Origin: Agrocybe praecox
Lineage: Eukaryota > Basidiomycota > Agaricomycetes > Agaricales > Agrocybaceae
Direction of reading: 5' to 3'
DNA length: 64,000 bases
NCBI GenBank assembly: GCA_964017145.1
Contig: OZ024840.1
Location: 62,001-126,000, forward strand
This document shows, in pieces, positions 57,488 through 64,000 of this stretch. The notes beneath the pieces were generated by a model. That model did no database searches, had not been told where the DNA came from, and saw only the letters and a list, made by a program, of their open reading frames with translations. The translations under genes and the position numbers were made by a program. The first letter of the stretch is position 1; the number at the start of each line of letters is the position of its first letter.

Positions 57488-59425
57488 CATGCCTATTCTT
57501 TCAACACTTCATCCCGCTGGTGAAAAGAACATAACACGGAAATTCTCTGGCACATCTTCAAAACCATGACAGAAGACATGGGCATGACCGACTACCACTC
57601 GGATGGCCGTCTCGACGTCGCACGTAGTAACTCACAAGTATGCCACCAATGGCGCACTCTAATGTTGAGCTCCGCTTCGATTTGGGGTCGTCTTCTGTCT
57701 ATTCATCTCTCGTACCGGGAATCACTGTGCGTTCCTGTTAAATGGTTGTCTCTGGTTGTAAAGAGAAGCGGAACGTCTCTCTTGTGGATCAAGCTAGCAA
57801 CGACTGCAGGAACTCTTATTTCCCCCCCATTGCGGAATTACCGCGCGACGTCGCAAGGGAAGAAGGACGCGCATTCCTTACCAACTTGCTCAACGACCAC
57901 TGGGAGAGAATTGAACGCGTAGAAATTCAGTCTTGTGATAGGCAATCGCCCTTGATAGATTTTGAAAGCTTAATCGCGTTTCATCGTCCTGCGCCTATGC
58001 TAAACACTTTTTGCATCAGCATCGCTCAGCCAAATGCGCACCTACTCTCTGCGAAGGAGCTATTCGCACAAAAGACTCCTCGACTACGCCACTTCGAGGC
58101 ACAAAGTAACTTCGCCTACAACATCTTGTCTCCCTGTTTCGCGTCCTTGCGCACGCTGACCACTACCGGCCGGCTTGCGGACATTTTGACGGTCTACGAT
58201 ACTCTCCGCATGTTGAAGATGATGCCACACCTAGAAGTTCTCGGTCTTTATCATGAGATGTTCGACATCCTTCCCGACTCTTCTGATGGATCCACGCCAT
58301 CCCGAAGTTCAAATATTGTTACGGAGAAAATTAACATGCCACACCTCGTAGATCTAGAGATCCATTCCACGCTCAGGAACTGTAAAAAGATCATTGACCA
58401 TACGAGTTTGACCTCCTCAACTGGGTGTTTATTCAATATCAAAGCTCTTAGTGGTGATATAAGCTCCAGCGACGCGGAATTTGCTCACTTCATAAAGGAA
58501 TACTTCGGACCCATCTTACGGAACAACTTCAAGCTCAAGTATACGGATCGAAATCGGCCTGTGCGATGCATTTCTATTGGCATGGATGAGTCGTCTTTTA
58601 CGCTTTCCGATAGTGATTATAACCAAGCAATTACCTCTCCTTTTCGTACGATTAGTATGCACGTCCCGACATCAATCAATGGACCTAGTATGGACCGATT
58701 ACTTCTAGTCCAGGAAGAACTTTCGACGAGCGATATATTCAAGGAAGTCACTACTCAGAACTCGAACATCCGCAATGGAGGATGGACCAATACTCGACTT
58801 ATAATCGGTTCCTTCTGTCCATATTCACGTCCGCTACGCATTTGATCATTGGGTACCTGAGCGAGAGCGTGCTTCAGGATATCGTGATGCTTGAAAAGGT
58901 TATATGAATGATTTTCGGCTTCCAAAATCCATTTGCGATTATGACGATGAAGAGGAAGAGCTATGGGCGGAAGACTCGGAAGACTCGTTTTCTGATCGAT
59001 TTTCCCCCACGGTCGAAGTTCAAGAAAGAAAAGAGGATCATGACAATGCGGGCGACCAACTCCAGAGTAGCGATATCGCCCTCGAACGGCACTGTCTCGC
59101 TCGTCAAGCACGCGCCTACGCAAATAACCCGGCTGGAGGAGCATGGTTTATTGACGGCACACCCGTGCACACTGCACCCCTTCCAGTCCTGTTTCCACAT
59201 CTCAAAAAGCTGACCTTTCAGGCATTCCACGAGGGACCAGACGGCTGGTTGTCCATTGAGTGGTACGATTTCGCAGCTAGTCTGTTTTATTTCCTCCATG
59301 ATCGGAGTATACGCGGTATCCCTGTCGAAGAAGTTGAGATGACTGGGGAGCTCCGCCATTTGGAGGGATTCCTTTTTGTGTTGAATTACTTCGAAGGATT
59401 GAAGGTCTCTTGGATTTGCCCATAG
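57488..59425 (+). pseudogene. F-box/LRR-like protein gene with frameshifts
   Basis: Coding-like sequence runs along the + strand in a recognisable order but changes frame. TEILWHIFKTMTED (about 57540) and VCHQWRTLMLSSASIWGRLL (about 57640) form a typical basidiomycete F-box start. The frame leading into it is closed by a TGA and lacks a clear ATG; the ATG at 57488 is in another frame. After VVKRSGTSLLWIKL the frame shifts near 57800, and a long segment follows (to 58845; includes PMLNTFCISIAQPNAHLLSA, PHLVDLEIHST) with LRR-like spacing. It changes frame again near 58800 (VRYAFDHWVPERERASGYRD). The last part, 58904-59425, has PLPVLFPHLKKLTFQAFHE and an Asp/Glu-rich loop. Such proteins select targets for SCF ubiquitin ligases. 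Three breaks suggest a recent pseudogene, although unusual introns or base errors could explain some. Confidence 0.6.
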
Positions 59426-61171
59426 AGCTTTGAGAGAGAGGCGCATGTATGTACTGGGTATTGATTTTTAGCGGTTCGTACAACTTTGGAGAAGAACCAA
59501 GAGTATGTATAGACCTATGGAACTTGGTGTAATTTACGTAAAAAAACATTTTAGATCGATGATTATTTTTTCATATGATGCTTGATAAGTTTATTAGAGA
59601 GATTATGTGACGTCTTTCTGTCGGTGTGTTTTTTATCGGCGCTACGCAAGAAGAACATACAGCTGAGGCTATACTCAAGGCGTGAAAAAACACCATCGCC
59701 AAAGATAGACTAAAGGTTGTTCAAAAAGTCAGGAAGGCGGGATTCGGATGATAACCAAAATATTACAATTTCTAGGCAGCGACCTGTGAATATTCAAACC
59801 TACAAATATTAAAGGGGCTTCTATACATGCCCCCGTCAACGGAGAGTCGTACAATTGAACTAATTCTTTAGTCATTGCGATGAACTCTGAGAGGAAAGTA
59901 ACGCAGCTTTCTCTTTTGTCAGCTAGCAATTGTGTGGGAAATATTTAACAACTTTAAAAGAAGGAAGGAAGGAAGAAGTGTAAGCGAGAGATAAATCCAA
60001 GTCATTAAACCATTCACGAGTTGGTTTAGATACATCTTGTGTATCTGGAAATAAAGAGTCTTATCTACCCCGTGAATGCAATAACAAGCATTGGATAGAA
60101 AGATGCCTATGCCCACGAGTATCAACGTCAGTGATGGAGAGTCGCACATTCGACGTTGATTTACTCATTCATTATAAACTCTCAGAGGAGCGCAAGTAAC
60201 TCAGGTCTTCAAAAAATCTTTCCGAGTCTCAAAATCTCAATATTATATTGAGAAAATCTCGGAAAGCTAGCAATTAGGCGAGAAATATCTAGCAGTTGTA
60301 CAGGAATGAAGGAAGGAAGGCAGGAAGAGAGCTAGTAAGACAGCGGTGAATTGAGCATTAGACGGTTGACGATTTAGTTAAATGTGATTATAGAGAACAT
60401 AGTGATCAGCTTGGGGGATCAAAGGTTTGTACTACACAAGTACAGTACGCAGTATCAATGAACGGAGTGAATGGGTAACATTTAGGAGGGAAGCATACAT
60501 TCGATGTTCAACGCTCAACATTCATTCATTGAACATTCAATATGACGAAGTTTGAGAGGAAATTAATGTTCGGCGACGGCGGTTGCTATGCAAGTAGTAT
60601 GCCCGAAGCCAGTTCCATTTGGAATATTTAAAATACGGACTCCGCGTATGGACTGGAGCTGAAATCTGTCAGAACTTGGAGAGGCGGGTAGGAGGGATGC
60701 TTCATCCATAGCGACTTTGAAAGAGAGAAGATTATTGCATTTGATGGTTGATGAACATGAGTTGACGCAGAGTATACATAGCTCGCGTTCGTCAGTTAAT
60801 TTCGGTAAATTTAAGGATCGGTGGGATTGCCCATCGAGCTAGCGAGCTATATATATAAAGATTTCTTTGGAATATTTAAAATAGGTCATATTTTGAGAGT
60901 TGGTGGAATTTTAAGTACACGGACAGCTATAGACGGAAACAGAAGATGGACAGAGTTTTTATTGGGACGTACAGAGCAGAAACTGTCTGCCACGACGAGA
61001 CACAAGGGATGCCGATCCGGGAGGGGATAGCGGAGTTGGAATAATTATTTTTAGACTCCGTTTGTTCTTGAGGTATTTGTCATCAGTTTTCAAAATTGAC
61101 GTGAGTGTTCCTTTTCTTATACTCTCCTTCCTCCTCTTCCATCCAACAACGACAACTCCAACAATCTCGCG
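59426..61171. repeat. Gene-free region with diverged direct repeats and a hairpin
   Basis: 59830-60030 and 60130-60380 share an ordered set of motifs: GGAGAGTCG(T/C)ACA, AACTCT(G/C)AGAGGA, AGCTAGCAATT, GAAATAT(T/C)TA and a GAAGGAAGGAAGG run, so they are an old direct duplication. At about 60218-60268, CTTTCCGAG and CTCGGAAAG flank TCTCAATATTATATTGAGA, forming a nested hairpin. TGGAATATTTAAAATA occurs at about 60619 and again near 60869. No gene is supported. Confidence 0.55.
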
Positions 61172-64000
61172 ATGGGCAGGAGAAAGATCGAAATACAACC
61201 CATCACCGTGAGTTTCTCTTCTTCTTCGTCACCGCTCGTATCGCGAAACCCGGCGCCGCTGCTGTGCATGTCAGATATGAGCGTTCAGTGGCTCTGTTCC
61301 CCCTCCTTTTTTCTCGATAATCTCGTGTATTGACGTTCTTTCTGCCTTTTAGCACGAGAGAAACCGCTCAGTAACATTCCTAAAGGTACGCAAACCCCTC
61401 CTTTTCGTATTTCGCAAAATACTATTTTTGTTTACTGATGGTCTTGGCATTCTTTCTCTATTCTTAACAATTTACCACCTGAACTCGCTGCCTCGCCGCC
61501 GTTGCTCGCCTTTTGCTCGCTGTTGGGATATGTTTAGAGGAAGAATGGGTTGTTTAAAAAGGCGTACGAGTTGGGAGTGCTATGCTCGGTCGACGTAGCA
61601 GTCATCATCTTTGGTTCGTAAACCCCACTCTAGTTTCGTACCCACCCTCTTTTTTTTGGCACACATGCACACACGCATGTCAGGGCTTCCATAGACTAAC
61701 CCGCTACCAATATGAACCCTTGTTCTATTTTTATTCATGTTATTCCGTCGTGCTAATCTTTGTCTGTCTTTATTATTATTATAGAGGACCGACCGGGGCA
61801 TGAGCTCAAGTTGCACCAGTATTGCTCGGGCGATATCCGAGAAATCGTGCAGAGGCAGATTAGGGTATGTTCTCCTCTTCATCATTCATCCTATCTTTCT
61901 ATTCGCTTTCTTTACCCTGAACCTTGCACGCCTCCTTTTTGACGCCCACCGATTCTTATCGATGCTATCTATGACTCATTGATTGTGATATTGCTTGTGC
62001 TGACATGTTTACGTTTTCAATTCATACAGCATCAAGGCGAAAAAGACTTGAAAGGGCCTGTTGACTTTTCCGCCTCGGCGACGATCAAGTTTGACGAAAA
62101 CGGGGACGGAGATGATGATGTGGATGTTGACGACGAAGAAGATGTGCCCATGATGCCGTCGTCGGCGAGGTCATCGAGGAGGAAGAGGTCCTTGGCCAAC
62201 ATGACGCTGGCGAGTGATTTGGAACAGGGAGACGTACGTGTTTTATTTTATTTTATTCTATCATTTTTATTCCTTTACTGAATCCAATACCTACAGGCCG
62301 ATTATCTTCCACCTGGATCTCGTCGGAATGGCGGCGGGGGTGGCGCTGGTGGCCCAAGCCATTCGTCCCATCTTCCGCCCCCACCAATGCACTCGCACCA
62401 TGCTCACAGTCGGCTCGACTCAAACAGCGGCTTGGGCTCCTTACTGCCCATCTCGAACGATAGAGGCTCGAGCCTCCGCGACAACACCAACAATGCTTCC
62501 ACCTCTTCCTCTCATAACCCTCGTTCGTCAAAGCGGCAACGGAGTGCATTGGACAGTATGGACCCAGGAAGGCGCACCCCAGTCCGTGATATTATGGCTT
62601 CTCAAGGACCTCCTCCGGAGCTTTACCTTCCCGAACAGTCCCAGCCGGCGCGATTCAACAGGCAGATGAGGCATGCACATAATATGCCCCCGCCCAGCAC
62701 GTCCTCTGGCGGCGGTGCACATTCGCACCCACCGTATAGTCCTGATCCCATGCACGGTGGTGGTGGTGGTCCATATGGTCAGCATAACCCAAACTACACC
62801 CCAATGTTCCCAGTTGGTGGACAGGCATCGCCACCACCAAGCTTTATCCCCCTCCATCCATCCCATCATGCGCATCACGACCCGTACGGACCACCGAACG
62901 CGTCCTCTAGGGGCTACAGCCCACCACATGTACCTGCATCCCACAGTGGGCCTGGGGGGGCGTATGGTTCTGGACGAGGTGGAGGTCCAGGTGGCAGGTA
63001 CGACGATGGGCCTGCGTATGACCCGTACTTGATGCGTGCGGCACATCCGCCGTACCATCCTACGCCCCCGCCACCACCTCCAAGTGCGATGCAGCGGGAG
63101 CAGAGGCAGCAGGGAGGAGGCGGAGGAGGACCGGATATGTTCGCGGCGTTTTTGGAGGCGGATGAGAGGAGTAGGCAGTCGGAGGCATATGCTGCTTCTG
63201 CTGCTGCTTCTGCGGGTGGTGGGTCGAGGATTGGAGGGCCTGCAGGTGCTGGAGGAGGAGCCGGGTTGGAGTGGCCTTCGCATGGACAATCACAGTCCCA
63301 TGAGACGACTGTGTCGCCGCCGCATGGGCATGGCGATTCGGGAAGAGGTGGTCATGGTATGTTTTTTCTTTCTTTTTTTGTTCGGTTTCTTTTTATTTCA
63401 TTTGTCTTTGTCGTTTGCGCTACGATTTTTCTTCTTGTCGGACTTGCTTTTCGTATACATTCCCCCTTTTCTTTCTTTCTTTCTCCAATGTTTTCAAAAC
63501 GCCTGTCTCGCCCGCCCCGTACCGTTCGACTTTTCTTTTACTTTTTTTTATTCCTTTATATATATATATATTCAAAAGAAACAACTAAATCGAAAACTAA
63601 TTTACCTTTTATTTCTTCTCACCCTTTTCTAGGTCCCGAACCTTCTTCTGAAACGAGCTGGTTCGACATCTTCTCTGGCGCATCGAACAACCCGAACCCG
63701 AATCCAGCAGCTGTGCTCGCAGCCGCAGCCGCGTCAGCTGCGAACCGCGGTCCTGGGTCTGTCGCGGGCTCAGTCGGTGGCGGGTCGGTCACAAGTGGAT
63801 CAAGGCCTGGTACAGCTAGCGGTGGTGGAAATTCGACGAGCGCGAGTATGTCTTGGGAACGTGGGGCTGGTGGAAATGCCAATGGACAGTCCGGGCCGCA
63901 TGTCTTTGGAGGGGCGGGTGCAGGTGGTGGTTTTCCAGGAGGAAATAGTGGGACGAGCTCTGTAGGGGGCAAAGAAAGGACGTCGAGGAAGAATTCGAAG
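61172..64000 (+). CDS. MEF2/Rlm1-type MADS-box transcription factor (3' end outside window)
   Basis: Seven exons are visible: 61172-61207, 61353-61385, 61538-61613, 61785-61864, 62030-62233, 62297-63356, and 63633 to the window edge. The N-terminus is a MADS domain of the MEF2 branch: MGRRKIEIQPITHERNRSVT, then FLKRKNGLFKKAYELGVLCS and VDVAVIIF. MADS factors bind CArG-type DNA sites as dimers in the nucleus; fungal Rlm1-type members commonly act downstream of cell-wall-integrity MAP kinase. An acidic linker (DGDDDVDVDDEEDVP) and a basic patch (SSRRKRS) follow. Then comes a long Gly/Pro/Ser/His-rich region (for example PMHGGGGGPYGQHNPNY) expected to be disordered and regulatory. The MADS box is spread over four short exons. 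No lesion is seen. The stop codon lies beyond 64000. MEF2-type assignment is strong; the exact orthologue (Rlm1 or Smp1-like) is inferred. Confidence 0.93.

Noticed and set aside
62528..63289. Long minus-strand open frame opposite the MADS-box gene
   Set aside because: Arg-rich antisense shadow of the Gly/Pro-rich exon 62297-63356, whose + strand frame is tied to clear MADS exons.
63619..63972. Pro-rich minus-strand open frame
   Set aside because: Antisense of the last visible MADS-gene exon.
1..64000. CRISPR arrays, prophage, bacterial operons
   Set aside because: None seen; spliceosomal introns and gene families show eukaryotic nuclear DNA.

Overview
The window is nuclear DNA of a filamentous basidiomycete, most likely an Agaricomycete. 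Coding regions are split by many 50-75 nt GT-AG introns. The protein families also fit: tandem orphan 7-TM proteins, F-box/LRR proteins, a basidiomycete-type single-domain adenylate-forming enzyme and a MEF2-type MADS factor. All exon maps below were assembled by hand from splice sites, reading phase and comparison between paralogues; none was checked against transcripts or databases.

Layout. (1) 1-25.7 kb is gene-poor and decayed. It holds the 3' end of a fungal transcription-factor gene (2-691), a broken membrane-protein gene (about 2.65-3.98 kb), several families of diverged duplicated blocks, an AT-rich tandem repeat (about 17.0-17.5 kb), short TTAGGG-like motifs, and two degenerate copies of one protein-kinase gene (10.5-13.3 and 18.0-20.2 kb). 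(2) 25.8-27.3 kb is an intact, intronless GH54 alpha-L-arabinofuranosidase with a CBM42 module, followed by a 253-bp foldback element (27.85-28.10 kb). (3) 28-33.5 kb is again decayed, with an F-box relic. (4) 34.2-39.4 kb is a tandem array of three paralogous 7-TM genes with the same five-exon structure. (5) 40.3-47.9 kb is a candidate specialised-metabolite cluster: a stand-alone adenylate-forming enzyme, a DMATS-type aromatic prenyltransferase and a 14-TM major-facilitator exporter. Prenyltransferase and exporter diverge from one shared promoter region. (6) 48.8-57 kb holds an unrecognised proline/glutamine-rich protein, a GFA/CENP-V-fold protein and a secreted-domain/TM/proline-tail surface protein. 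(7) 57.5-59.4 kb is a frameshifted F-box/LRR-like gene. (8) 61.2-64.0 kb is a MEF2/Rlm1-type MADS-box gene that runs off the window.

The most interesting unit is the three-gene cluster at 40.3-47.9 kb. The inferred logic is that one enzyme activates a carboxylic acid as its adenylate, the prenyltransferase adds an isoprenoid to an aromatic ring, and the transporter exports the product. There is no PKS, NRPS condensation domain or carrier protein in the window, so any scaffold would come from primary metabolism or from elsewhere.
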